Shown here in pieces: positions 17,802 to 27,350 of a stretch of DNA of 64,000 nt. The notes under the pieces are model-generated. The model saw only the letters and a list, made by a program, of their open reading frames with translations. It did no database searches and was not told where the DNA came from. The translations under genes and the position numbers were made by a program. Source of the stretch: JANSWY01 sp965267245 (GTDB lineage Bacteria > Bacteroidota > Bacteroidia > Cytophagales > Cyclobacteriaceae); contig OZ253939.1 of assembly GCA_965267245.1 (NCBI GenBank), positions 1,984,001 to 2,048,000 on the forward strand, in the 5' to 3' direction. The first letter of the stretch is position 1. Every line of letters begins with the position of its first letter.

Positions 17802-19759
17802 TTTTTGGTGAGGTTAGCCAATAACCTAAATAATGCTACCGTGGAAAGCAACGCAATAAACCCAAGAATTAGCCCTGTCACTACATTTGAATAAATAAAT
17901 GACCCAATCGCAAACAAGCAACTATATATGGCAATACACCCCAGAAAGACCATCAACAACTGTTGCGGCATTTGCCAGGTATTTCCTGGTTTTATGAGAT
18001 CAATATTTTCATTTTTAGCTTCATTAACAACTTTTTTCCATCCTGGACCTCCTGGTTGGATCTTTAAATAAAACTGTCTCAAGGTTTCTTGCTTTTCAGG
18101 CTTACCAATAAAAGTGGCTAGCAACCAAACCAAAGTCACAAATAACAAAGAAATCATAAGTCTCACTGGAAAAATCACCGTGTTAATTCTGTTAATTGTA
18201 GCATGTAGTTCTTCTATTGTGAATCTACTAATAACACCGTTATCAGACGCAGTTAAATTTGTTAGAATTTTAAGGTCATCCAAAGTAGCATCAGATGGAA
18301 TTTTACCTATTAATTCATCAGTCAATCCTCTTGTGTCTACCACAACTGAAGCTACGGTTGAAGAATCCATTACTAAGACAAGAACGACCGCCAGAACAGT
18401 GGCTGCAATCATTGCTGAGATCTCTGTAAGGGCATTTATCCTCCACCAGAACCATCTTAAAATATAGATCAATCCTGTGCCTGCCCCTGATAATAATAGA
18501 ATATCAAAAGCTTGAGTGGCATTTTCTAAAAAGGTTAGTACAAAAACTGCAGATACAACCATCAATAACACTGTGCTTATTCTACCTACAAGAACAAGTT
18601 CTTTCTCAGAAGAAGTTGGTTTAACAAAACGTTTGTAGAAATCATTCACTACGTATGATGACCCCCAGTTTAAATGAGTTCCTATCGTAGACATGTAAGC
18701 GGCAATTATTGAAGCTACCACTAATCCTTTCCAACCAGCTCCAAGTCTGGTAAGCATTGCCGGATAGGCTACATCATGCCCCAGGTATTGCGCATCAATA
18801 GAAGGGAATTCTTCTTTGATAGTTGATAATTCAGGAAATATAACTATTGAACACAATGCTACAATGATCCATGGCCATGGTCGCAAAGCATAATGCGCAA
18901 AATTGAATAGTAAAGTTGCTCCAATAGCATTCTTTTCATCTTTTGCAGAAAGCATTCTTTGAGCAATGTAACCTCCGCCACCTGGCTCTGCACCGGGATA
19001 CCAGACGCTCCACCATTGAACGGCTATTGGAATTATTAACAATGGGATATATACCCACGGATCAGAAAAATCGGGAATAATGGCTAGTTTTTCTTTTACC
19101 TCAGGGTGAGCGAAAAGATTTGTCAAGCTTCCAATTTCTGGTTGGCGTACAGCAATTATCGCTGCATAAACCGCTCCAAACATAGCAATTGTATATTGGA
19201 AGAAATCTGCCCAAATCACACCCTTAACCCCACCAATAGTTGCGTAAACCACTACTACAATTGAAGCTCCTATAATTACCTCTAATGGATTAAGTCCCAA
19301 CATAACAGCACCGATTTTTACAGCTGCCAAAGAAACACTACCCATGATCAGACAATTGAAAAATACTCCCAGGTAAAGTGCTCTGAAACCTCTTAAGAAG
19401 GAAGCAATTTTTCCGCTATATCTGAGTTCGTAAAACTCCAGGTCAGTTTTCACCTCGGATCTTCTCCATAACCGGGCATATATAAATACAGTCACCATTC
19501 CGGTGATCAAGAATGCCCACCACGCCCAATTCTTTACAACTCCGTTTTCTCTAACCATACCTGTAACAAGGTTTGGAGTATCTGCTGAAAATGTACAAGC
19601 TACCATTGAAATGCCGAGTAACCACCAGGGCATAGATCTGCCACCCAGAAAAAATTCATCTGTATTTTTACCTGCAGTTTTAGAGGCCACATATCCAATT
19701 CCAATAACGATGGCGAAAAAAATGGCAATTATTATCCAATCAATGGTTTCTAATATCAT
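17798..19759 (-). CDS. Sodium:solute symporter (SSS family), GlcNAc locus
   Basis: This 653-residue membrane carrier has about 14-15 hydrophobic segments. It opens with a typical SSS N-terminus (IGIGYVASKTAGKNTDEFFLGGRSMPWW), then SADTPNLVTG and the GGGYIAQRMLSAKDEKNA region. It differs clearly from the 562-residue symporter at 1860, so it belongs to another subfamily. It is the distal gene after hexosaminidase, NagB and ROK genes on the same strand, so it probably imports GlcNAc or another amino sugar across the inner membrane (inference from context). A remnant of another gene lies between it and the hexosaminidase. Confidence 0.88.
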   Translation of the reverse strand: MILETIDWIIIAIFFAIVIGIGYVASKTAGKNTDEFFLGGRSMPWWLLGISMVACTFSADTPNLVTGMVRENGVVKNWAWWAFLITGMVTVFIYARLWRRSEVKTDLEFYELRYSGKIASFLRGFRALYLGVFFNCLIMGSVSLAAVKIGAVMLGLNPLEVIIGASIVVVVYATIGGVKGVIWADFFQYTIAMFGAVYAAIIAVRQPEIGSLTNLFAHPEVKEKLAIIPDFSDPWVYIPLLIIPIAVQWWSVWYPGAEPGGGGYIAQRMLSAKDEKNAIGATLLFNFAHYALRPWPWIIVALCSIVIFPELSTIKEEFPSIDAQYLGHDVAYPAMLTRLGAGWKGLVVASIIAAYMSTIGTHLNWGSSYVVNDFYKRFVKPTSSEKELVLVGRISTVLLMVVSAVFVLTFLENATQAFDILLLSGAGTGLIYILRWFWWRINALTEISAMIAATVLAVVLVLVMDSSTVASVVVDTRGLTDELIGKIPSDATLDDLKILTNLTASDNGVISRFTIEELHATINRINTVIFPVRLMISLLFVTLVWLLATFIGKPEKQETLRQFYLKIQPGGPGWKKVVNEAKNENIDLIKPGNTWQMPQQLLMVFLGCIAIYSCLFAIGSFIYSNVVTGLILGFIALLSTVALFRLLANLTKN

Positions 19760-19771
19760 TGAACCTAAGAT

Positions 19772-20034
19772 TTAAACTTTTAAATAAATTCTTTTTCTAT
19801 CCAGTATATATACAGGTATATAAATTAGTGCAATATAGACCAAGCCAAAGAAAAGTGAGGCTAATTTAGGTTCCAACCAGGAATTGAATAGCCTTTCATA
19901 AACAAAGGTGTAAAATGAAAACTCTCCTATTGAAATCATATAGAGCACCTAAACCAAAAGTATCGACAACCTATAAGAAAGAATGGCGCTCAGTCCGAAC
20001 TTCTTGAATGGGACAAACAACGCCCAATGACAAT
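19772..20034 (-). pseudogene. C-terminal remnant of a heparan-alpha-glucosaminide N-acetyltransferase-like (DUF5009) membrane protein
   Basis: Reading the minus strand by hand gives ...ALFVPFKKFGLSAILSYR, then LSILLV, a TAG codon, then VLYMISIGEFSFYTFVYE, RLFNSWLEPKLASLFFGL and finally ILDRKRIYLKV with a stop at 19772. This resembles the C-terminus of bacterial HGSNAT/DUF5009 acyltransferases, which end in two helices and a YxRKxIFIKV-type tail. The in-frame TAG and the absence of the N-terminal about 300 residues show decay. The fragment begins just past the hexosaminidase stop, suggesting an internal deletion. Such proteins usually sit next to GH20 and SSS genes in amino-sugar loci, which supports the identification. 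It is from memory of the family, not an alignment. Confidence 0.6.
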
Positions 20035-20053
20035 TTTAACATCCATTATCCAC

Positions 20054-22720
20054 CTAGTCTACTAAAATCAAATCCGCAAATCCAGAAGGTTGATGAAATA
20101 CATTCAGGTTCATATAATCAAAATACCTGTATTGGTGAGTGATGTCATCTCTGTCGTTAACACACAAATTGAGTCCAATTTTGAGGTACTCCACCGGAGT
20201 AATTCCCAATTCTTTCCAAGAGATACTTACTTCTACATGGTATCCATTGTCTTCATCAGATGGGTCATTTAGTGTTCCAAAGGTCTTGACAAAATAAGTG
20301 GGATTTCCGTTCCAGGAATTATTATAATTGCCATTATCATCTGTACCATTATCATCTAAAACTGCATTCAAAATATTGATATGATATGCAAAATCATCTT
20401 GTTCCCAATCATTAGATTTATCATTGGCCACATCAAGCAGAAATTCTATTCCATCATCCATATGGAGTCCCTCTTCATCTCTTTTAGATTTTTCAGCCTG
20501 AAGGTTTTGGTTATTTACCTTGAATGCGAGGTATAAATTATTGGCATCCCACTGCAATGCATAAAAGCAGGTGTCCATCCATTTTTCATGGAGTGTCGGG
20601 GTAAAGTATCCCCAGTTTGCTCCACTCCAATCATTAAGCTTACCATCAATAATTATTGACCCACTTGCTTTACTGGCTAATATTATCGCTTTATTTCTTT
20701 TGATTAGTTTCTCCATTGCATCCACTACATCCAACTCAGTTCTACCCCCTTGTTGTCTCGCATTGCTAACAATTTCAATGGCATTTTTGAACCATTCGAT
20801 GGCTTCTGCATCATCACTAAAATTCTCTTTCTCAAAAGAAGTCTTTGTGATAGTAGCCAATTCAGAGAAATTAGCAGAGAGGTCATTGATTTCCTGAAGT
20901 ACTGGTGAATTTTCAATTATGGGTATTAAATTTTGATGGTTTTCAGACCAGGCATTTAATGTTGCTATGATCTGATCTTCCAGTTTAAGGTTACCATTTA
21001 AATATTGATCAACCAGTGAATTGAACTTAAGCGCCAGAGGTGGATCTGCAATCGTCAAATCAGCGAATAATGTGTAAGGGGAAAAAGTTTTGTACAAGTC
21101 GCCACCGGGGTTTCTGTGATACCCTTCCAATGGTGACGCCACATTTGCCAGGACCATTAAACTTGAACTTTCCTTTCCATTAGTCAGGTTACGAAGAATA
21201 ATATTTCTACTGGCTTTATGAAGCAATCCGTGTTCTTCAAGTTGTGACGCAATAATAGCCAGACGACCGTACATATAGTTCACATCCTTTATTTCTGAAG
21301 GGGACCACAATCTCTCTGCAATTGCAGCAGTTCTTGGCCAGACACGAGAGTCAAAAGTTAAAGGAGTCACTAACTCACTCCATTGAGTTGCTTCACCACC
21401 TAATATATTTGCTGTTTCCTCATCAGTAAGCTCATGGCCTTCTGGTAATGGATCTACCAAATAATGGTCTTTTGCCGGGTGCAATAAATCAATATAGAAG
21501 CCATTTGATAACACTGTTTTTCTTCCTTGTTTTGCTGCTGCATGCAAGGATTCAATGCCTCGCCAGGAATGTATCACAGTTTCTTTTGGTAAGTCAGGTT
21601 GCAAAATTTCATCCCAGCCCATCATTATCTTATTGGCTGATTTCAGAGTTTCCAACAACCGGCTATTGAAGTAGGTTTGCAATCCATGATTATCCTTAAT
21701 ACCATTCTTTTTCATGAATTTCTGAATCAGCTTGTTTTGGTCCCAATGATGTCCTTCATTTTCATCTCCTCCGATGTGAAAGTATTGATCAGGAAATAGA
21801 GCTGCCATTTCAAGAAACAATTCCCCAAGTATTTCATAGGTTTTCTCATTAGTAGGATCCAATGTAGGGTCAAATATTCCTGATGTACGCTGCAGACTAT
21901 AGCTCTGATCAACACTACCCAATTCAGGGTATGCGGTCAAAAATGCTGAACCATGTCCTGGCACATCAAATTCAGGCACCACTCGAATACCCCGATCACC
22001 TGCGTAATTGATAATATCTTTGATTTGAACCTGTGTAAAGTATTCTCCATCAGAAGCTAATTGATGCAATTTCGGATGTGTTTTACTTTCTACTCGGAAA
22101 CCATGGTCATCTACTAAATGAAGATGCAAGACATTCATTTTAACAGCTGCAAGGCCATCGATATTTCTTTTGATTACTTCAATGGGTTGAAAATGTCTTG
22201 ATACATCAATCATAAGCCCACGCCAGGCAAACCTAGGTTCATCGGTTACCTCAATTTGCGGAAAGAAATATTCACGAGAGTCGTTATTTACCAATTGGAG
22301 GATGGTTTCCATGCCCCTCATTGCACCGATATCAGTATTACTGATTAATTGCAACCCTTCTGACGAAATGGAAAGATTGTATGATTCATCCATTCCCAGT
22401 TCAACAGCTCCAATACTTTCAAACTCTATGATTAACCCTTTGATGAATTCAGTGTTTTCTGCTGGCACAAATCCCTGATTAAAAAATGTACCTGTTTTCT
22501 GATCTAATCTCCTTAAGAATCGGGTAGCATATTGATTCAGTCTACCACTTTCCGGGCCAGATATTTTTACGGAAAAATCTTTATTTATTTTGAACGTTCC
22601 TTCACCCACTTTGTAAGCTTTTGGTACAGGCATCCAATTGAGGTTGTCACTGTTTTCCTGTGCGCTTAGGCACAAGGAAAACAGGACAGGAAAAATCACT
22701 ATGAATATACTTTTATACAT
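20054..22720 (-). CDS. Beta-N-acetylhexosaminidase, GH20, with C-terminal CBM9-like module
   Basis: The start is set at 22720 (MYKSIFIVIFPVLFSLCLSAQ) for the signal peptide; the longer frame overlaps nagB by 38 bases and has no signal. The protein is 888 residues. Residues about 30-165 form the GH20 N-terminal domain; the catalytic barrel follows with RGLMIDVSRHF, HLHLVDDHGFR, EFDVPGHG, and the Asp-Glu catalytic pair in HIGGDEN (D319, E320). WDEIL and the Trp-rich GGEATQWSE are also conserved. From about 684 (GSIIIDGKLNDW) a CBM9/DOMON-like beta module closes the protein. It would remove terminal GlcNAc or GalNAc from chitooligosaccharides or glycans in the periplasm or on the cell surface. 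It is 19 bases behind nagB, in the same operon. Confidence 0.93.
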   Translation of the reverse strand: MYKSIFIVIFPVLFSLCLSAQENSDNLNWMPVPKAYKVGEGTFKINKDFSVKISGPESGRLNQYATRFLRRLDQKTGTFFNQGFVPAENTEFIKGLIIEFESIGAVELGMDESYNLSISSEGLQLISNTDIGAMRGMETILQLVNNDSREYFFPQIEVTDEPRFAWRGLMIDVSRHFQPIEVIKRNIDGLAAVKMNVLHLHLVDDHGFRVESKTHPKLHQLASDGEYFTQVQIKDIINYAGDRGIRVVPEFDVPGHGSAFLTAYPELGSVDQSYSLQRTSGIFDPTLDPTNEKTYEILGELFLEMAALFPDQYFHIGGDENEGHHWDQNKLIQKFMKKNGIKDNHGLQTYFNSRLLETLKSANKIMMGWDEILQPDLPKETVIHSWRGIESLHAAAKQGRKTVLSNGFYIDLLHPAKDHYLVDPLPEGHELTDEETANILGGEATQWSELVTPLTFDSRVWPRTAAIAERLWSPSEIKDVNYMYGRLAIIASQLEEHGLLHKASRNIILRNLTNGKESSSLMVLANVASPLEGYHRNPGGDLYKTFSPYTLFADLTIADPPLALKFNSLVDQYLNGNLKLEDQIIATLNAWSENHQNLIPIIENSPVLQEINDLSANFSELATITKTSFEKENFSDDAEAIEWFKNAIEIVSNARQQGGRTELDVVDAMEKLIKRNKAIILASKASGSIIIDGKLNDWSGANWGYFTPTLHEKWMDTCFYALQWDANNLYLAFKVNNQNLQAEKSKRDEEGLHMDDGIEFLLDVANDKSNDWEQDDFAYHINILNAVLDDNGTDDNGNYNNSWNGNPTYFVKTFGTLNDPSDEDNGYHVEVSISWKELGITPVEYLKIGLNLCVNDRDDITHQYRYFDYMNLNVFHQPSGFADLILVD

Positions 22721-22739
22721 GATGTAATTGAGACAATGT

Positions 22740-24695
22740 TTAGAAATGATACCTTTTGAAACCTTCAATGGCTTCATACTCAGCTAAGCCTAGCAAATCG
22801 TACAGCTCTGCAGTAGCTCTGTTCCTGTCTTCGGCTCTTTGCCAAAACTCCCTGTTATCAGAACCTGGAAATACAGCGGTATCCTTTTGGGACTGGTGTT
22901 TAAAAATGGCTTTTCTTTTTCGAAATAATTCACCTGGGCTAATTGGTACTGCCATATCAATATCATTGATATCCCATTCCTGCCATGCTCCCCTATAAAG
23001 CCATACCCAGCAATCGTTAATCCAATCAGAAGAATTCTTTAATCCATCTATTGATTTGAATATTGCATCCAAACATACCCTGTGAGTTCCATGCGGATCA
23101 GAAAGGTCTCCGGCAGCATATACCTGATGAGGTTTTATCTCGTCAAGCAGATCAGTAACGATCTTAACATCCTCTTCACCAATCGGCTTTTTCTTTATAG
23201 TTCCAGTTTCATAAAATGGTAAGTCAAGAAAATGCACATTACTCATTGGAATACCCACATAACGACAACCAGCTTTGGCTTCACTTCTTCTGATCATCGC
23301 CTTGATTTTTAGAACCTCTTCGGTATCAGGCTCTCCAGGTTTCTTATTCTCAATGGCACTCACCACTTTGGTATATAGCTCATCTCCCATCTTATTGGTA
23401 AATTCAAATTCTCTATTGAGATCGCGGAAATAATCTGTAAACCTGATCACGTCATCATCAAAAACTGCAATGTTCCCGGAAGTCTGATAAGCTACATGAA
23501 CCTCGTGCCCCTGGTCCACCAATCTTAGGAATGTACCACCCATAGAAATGACGTCATCATCCGGGTGAGGACTGAAAATCACTACCTTTTTCTTTTCAGG
23601 GGTGGCTCGTTCAGGTCTGTGGGTATCATCAGCATTAGGTTTTCCGCCAGGCCAACCTGTGATGGTATGCTGCAGTTCATTAAAAATCCTAATATTGATA
23701 TCATAGGCAGTTCCATATTCAGTAATGCAATCGCTCATCCCATGATCCATATAGTCCCGCTCCGTCAGTTTCAATACTGGCTTTTTCAGACGCTGACTCA
23801 ACCAAATTACAGCCCTTTTTGTCAGGTCAAGATCCCACTTACAGCTTTGAACTAACCAGGGTGTTTTTTCTCTTACCAATTCTGCTCCGGAAGCTTTGTC
23901 CAGAACAAACAATGTATTGGGGTGTTCCTGCAGAAATGTAGCTGGGATCAAATCCGTTTCTTTGCCTTCAACAGTTTGTTGAATAATAGGCGCTTTTCCC
24001 TCTCCCCAGGCCATCAAAATAATTCTTTTGGCTTTCATTATGGTACCAACACCCATTGTAATGGCTCTTCTTGGCACATTTTCCTCTCCAAAAAAGTCTG
24101 AAGCTGCGTCCATCCGTGTAATATGATCCAAAGTGATCATCCTCGTTCTCGAATGCTTTGAGGAACCTGGTTCGTTAAAACCAATGTGGCCAGTTCTTCC
24201 TATTCCCAGGACCTGAATATCCAGACCTCCAGCTTCTTGAATTTTTTCTTCGTAATTGCTACAATATGCATCAATAAGTTCTTTCGGTAGAGAACCGTCT
24301 GGGATATGGATATTTTCCTTCTTGATGTCTACATGATCGAATAAATGGACATTCATGAAATTCACATAGCTTTGAAGTGAGTTGGGCTGCATAGGAAAAT
24401 ATTCATCCAGATTAAAGGTGATCACATTCTGAAAGCTCAAGCCTTCTTCTTTGTGAAGCCTCACCAATTCATTATAGACTCCCACTGGCGAAGAGCCTGT
24501 GGCTAATCCCAATACACAATTTTCACTATTCTTGGCCTTTGTCTGTATGAGTTCTGCTATTTCATTGGCTATGGCAATTGAAGCCTCATTAGAATCATCG
24601 AATATATGAGTGGGGATTTTCTCATAACCAGCATTTAAACTACTCATTTCAGGTTTGATTTCGTATTTGTAATCCAGTGTTTCTTTGGTATCCAT
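22740..24695 (-). CDS. nagB: Glucosamine-6-phosphate deaminase fused to a PIG-L-like domain
   Basis: This is a 651-residue two-domain protein. Residues about 30-300 are NagB: the phosphate-binding VLGLATGSSP (61-70), NLDEYF with catalytic Asp97, and the active-site loop GIGRTGHIGFNEPGSS with His170 and Glu175. From about 365 a PIG-L/LmbE domain follows with SPHPDDDVISMGG (His377, Asp379, Asp380) and DPHGTH (His535, His538), so the zinc ligands look intact. NagB converts glucosamine-6-P to fructose-6-P and ammonia. The long fused form is common in Bacteroidota; the extra domain could deacetylate an amino sugar. No separate nagA is present in this locus. It lies between the ROK kinase and the hexosaminidase. 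Confidence 0.93.
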   Translation of the reverse strand: MDTKETLDYKYEIKPEMSSLNAGYEKIPTHIFDDSNEASIAIANEIAELIQTKAKNSENCVLGLATGSSPVGVYNELVRLHKEEGLSFQNVITFNLDEYFPMQPNSLQSYVNFMNVHLFDHVDIKKENIHIPDGSLPKELIDAYCSNYEEKIQEAGGLDIQVLGIGRTGHIGFNEPGSSKHSRTRMITLDHITRMDAASDFFGEENVPRRAITMGVGTIMKAKRIILMAWGEGKAPIIQQTVEGKETDLIPATFLQEHPNTLFVLDKASGAELVREKTPWLVQSCKWDLDLTKRAVIWLSQRLKKPVLKLTERDYMDHGMSDCITEYGTAYDINIRIFNELQHTITGWPGGKPNADDTHRPERATPEKKKVVIFSPHPDDDVISMGGTFLRLVDQGHEVHVAYQTSGNIAVFDDDVIRFTDYFRDLNREFEFTNKMGDELYTKVVSAIENKKPGEPDTEEVLKIKAMIRRSEAKAGCRYVGIPMSNVHFLDLPFYETGTIKKKPIGEEDVKIVTDLLDEIKPHQVYAAGDLSDPHGTHRVCLDAIFKSIDGLKNSSDWINDCWVWLYRGAWQEWDINDIDMAVPISPGELFRKRKAIFKHQSQKDTAVFPGSDNREFWQRAEDRNRATAELYDLLGLAEYEAIEGFKRYHF

Positions 24696-24718
24696 ACCTT
24701 TAATAATTTAATCTTTTT

Positions 24719-25708
24719 CTATCGTATTGTTGTTGTTTTTATGAATTGATTTTGTTCCTCCATTACCAATGCTGTTGCACCTAAAAGGGATATCTCATTG
24801 GCGCTTAAAGATGCTGTTTCAATATTTACAGTACCCCGAAGGTTTTTCAATAGGTGCTTTTCAAATGATTCTTCTGTAGGTTTTAAAAGCAGGTCACCTG
24901 CATTGATTGGCCCACCAGAAAGGAAAATCCTTTGAGGAGCAAGGAATGTTGCTATATTGGCCAATGCCAGTCCAAGATTTTCCCCGGTTTTCCTGAAAAT
25001 CTCAACGGCAACTTCATCTCCTTCTGTGGCCATATTGGCTATATATTCCGCCGTTAAATTTTTATTGGCTATTTCAGTTAAGTTGGTTTTATGAAGGCCT
25101 GTTTCACTGATTACTTCAAATGCAGTACGCACGATCCCATTTGCAGACGCATATGTTTCGAGGCATCCTCTTCTACCACAACCACATTGACGTCCATTTC
25201 TTCTGACAATCATGTGTCCTAGTTCACCAGTCAAATCATGAGCGCTGTGATACAAACTTCCATTGATAATGATTCCACTTCCTACACCAGTCCCCAGAGT
25301 CACTGTTATAAAATTCTCGATATTTATTCCCTTACCAAACTTTCTCTCTCCCAGTGCTGCCAGGTTTGCGTCATTGGTAATAGCTACATGCGTGTCAAAT
25401 GCGGCTGTTAGATATCTTTTGATGTTGATTGGTTCTTTCCAATTTAAGTTTGCTGTCGAACCGATTTCTCCTGTAAAATAGTTTGCCATTGGAGCTCCTA
25501 AACCGATTCCACTGATTGATCTTAATTTTGCTTCAGCGATAAGTGTGGCAATAGAAGTACTTAATTCCACAAAAAAATCATGGCTACTTTTACAATTCCT
25601 GGTATCAAATCGACGGGTGGTCACAATCTGACCATCACTTGTCACTACTCCCAGTTTTGTGTAAGTGCCACCTATGTCAATGGCTATGTATTTATCGGTT
25701 TGCTGCAT
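24719..25708 (-). CDS. ROK family sugar kinase (probable GlcNAc/glucosamine or glucose kinase)
   Basis: This 329-residue protein starts with the ATP phosphate-binding motif (IAIDIGGTYTKLG, about 8-20). The ROK signature region is complete: GELGHMIV followed by CGCGRRGCLETYAS, where the cysteines and His bind zinc. The catalytic Asp is expected in the TNDANLAALGE segment. Lack of an N-terminal helix-turn-helix marks it as a kinase rather than a ROK repressor. With nagB only 23 bases downstream, phosphorylation of GlcNAc or glucosamine is the likely job, producing the substrate for NagB after deacetylation. Specificity cannot be proven from sequence. Confidence 0.9.
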   Translation of the reverse strand: MQQTDKYIAIDIGGTYTKLGVVTSDGQIVTTRRFDTRNCKSSHDFFVELSTSIATLIAEAKLRSISGIGLGAPMANYFTGEIGSTANLNWKEPINIKRYLTAAFDTHVAITNDANLAALGERKFGKGINIENFITVTLGTGVGSGIIINGSLYHSAHDLTGELGHMIVRRNGRQCGCGRRGCLETYASANGIVRTAFEVISETGLHKTNLTEIANKNLTAEYIANMATEGDEVAVEIFRKTGENLGLALANIATFLAPQRIFLSGGPINAGDLLLKPTEESFEKHLLKNLRGTVNIETASLSANEISLLGATALVMEEQNQFIKTTTIR

Positions 25709-25740
25709 TAAAAGCTGTTGTCTATTGATTTAAGTTGTTA

Positions 25741-25767
25741 AAAAAGAGCCTGAAAAAAATCAGGCTC
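25741..25767 (-). terminator. Rho-independent terminator
   Basis: An 8-bp stem GAGCCTGA/TCAGGCTC with a 6-base loop is followed on the minus strand by T5. It lies just past the SusD stop codon at 25783 and separates the SusCD transcript from the downstream ROK-nagB-hexosaminidase genes. Confidence 0.88.
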
Positions 25768-25782
25768 CTTATCAAACATCTA

Positions 25783-27324
25783 CTACTTGGCCCACCATAG
25801 TTTGGTAGTCATCCTATCGGGACCTTGTTGGTTAATCGCGTCCAAAATGTTCGCTTCGTTTAACGTATATGAAGAAATACTATACTGTAATCGTTGAGGC
25901 AGTTGGTTATCGGACCATCCTGAAGTATCGAAGAATCTGTCCTCGGTCTTGTCATCAATTTCCGGGTATCCGGTCCTTCTCACAATAGCCCAGGCTTCCG
26001 GTCCATATGTGTAAACTGACAACCACCTTTGAATGGCAATTTGACTAAACTGTTCTTCCTGAGTACCAGTGAGTGATCCCGCAGGTGATGCAAGAAATGC
26101 TGTGATATCCGCCTCTGCAACACCCCATTGTTCCATTGAGGCACGGATTCCCGCTTGAAAATGACCATTGGCATCTGATCCTCCTAAGCCGAATAATGCA
26201 GCCTCAGCCTGTAAGAACTCTGCTTCCGCATAGTTGAATACATAGCTTGGGAAATGTACATCAGTGGCTACAATTGCCGGATGTGGTTGTGAGAAATCTT
26301 CAATTGTAAAAGTAGACGATACCTCTCCTTTTAAGGCTACCTCCTGACCTATATAGTCTCCAGTGTTTACACTTGGCTGACCGAATTGTGGTAACCTTGG
26401 ATCAAAAGTTCCAAACACAGTTCCATCCATGTGCTCAACAATTTTCTGACTTAGCACCCATTTTGATGCAGGACCGTCACCGAAACCTCCCCAAATGTTG
26501 GTGAACCCTTGTCTTAGGGCAGCAACTGAACCATCTCTTTGAACAGTCAAATTATCATCATTGCTTTGCATAAGAGGCTGCCCAACTGCTTCTGAAATTG
26601 CCTGAGCTGAAAAGTTATTGCCACTTGCGCTTCTTGCTCTTATCGCTATTCTCAGCTTCTCTGAATTGGCCAGTCTTTTCCATTTCTGATAATCACCACC
26701 ATAAACCTGATCTGCCGCTCCTAAACCAGAATCCGTAGCACTCCCAATTAGATCCATTGCCGTATTTAGGTCCTGAATCATCAATTCATAAGCTTCATCC
26801 AGCTGTTGAAACCTCGGTTTTGCAACGCCTGTTCCTGCATCAGTGTAAGGGATGGCCCCATAGTTGTCAGCTACTTTTTGCAATAGCATCACTCTCATGA
26901 TCATAATGACACCATAGTCTGCATCATTCTCGAAATCTCCACCTGGTCCAGTTAACCTCATTAGTTCTGCTATATCTCCAATATTGTTATTGGACACGGC
27001 ATTCTGCAACCCGAAAGAATCATCCCAAACACCATCATGCCAGTCTTGTCTTCCCTGGAAACCAGCGGCATCACCAAACCAGCTTCCGCTAAATCCAAAA
27101 GACCATTGCTCCGCAAATCGTGATCCGAAGATTATATTCTCTCTCCACGTTACAAATCTGGAGGGGGCATATATATTCTGCTGGGCGTGTGTTAATATAG
27201 GCCCAATATTGTCCAACACTGCCGGACCATTAGGGTTCGTATTGATAGACTCAAAGTCATCTGTACATGCATTGCTAAGCACTAGTAGCAAGCTGACACT
27301 CAATATTTTAATATAATTTTTCAT
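25783..27324 (-). CDS. SusD/RagB-type outer-membrane lipoprotein
   Basis: This 513-residue lipoprotein has a signal and lipobox Cys at about residue 20 (LLLVLSNACTDDF). It opens with the FESINTNPN start typical of the SusD-like family with the SusD_2-type architecture. TPR-like helices (MRVMLLQKVADNYGAIPYTDA and further on ALFGLGGSDANGHFQAGIRASMEQWGV) and the GPEAWAIVRRTGYP C-terminal motif fit. SusD-like proteins cap the SusC barrel and bind oligosaccharides at the cell surface. It lies 26 bases after susC. The linked hexosaminidase and nagB suggest GlcNAc-containing ligands (inference). Confidence 0.93.
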   Translation of the reverse strand: MKNYIKILSVSLLLVLSNACTDDFESINTNPNGPAVLDNIGPILTHAQQNIYAPSRFVTWRENIIFGSRFAEQWSFGFSGSWFGDAAGFQGRQDWHDGVWDDSFGLQNAVSNNNIGDIAELMRLTGPGGDFENDADYGVIMIMRVMLLQKVADNYGAIPYTDAGTGVAKPRFQQLDEAYELMIQDLNTAMDLIGSATDSGLGAADQVYGGDYQKWKRLANSEKLRIAIRARSASGNNFSAQAISEAVGQPLMQSNDDNLTVQRDGSVAALRQGFTNIWGGFGDGPASKWVLSQKIVEHMDGTVFGTFDPRLPQFGQPSVNTGDYIGQEVALKGEVSSTFTIEDFSQPHPAIVATDVHFPSYVFNYAEAEFLQAEAALFGLGGSDANGHFQAGIRASMEQWGVAEADITAFLASPAGSLTGTQEEQFSQIAIQRWLSVYTYGPEAWAIVRRTGYPEIDDKTEDRFFDTSGWSDNQLPQRLQYSISSYTLNEANILDAINQQGPDRMTTKLWWAK

Positions 27325-27350
27325 TGCTTTCTTTTTTAGTGATTAACAGT

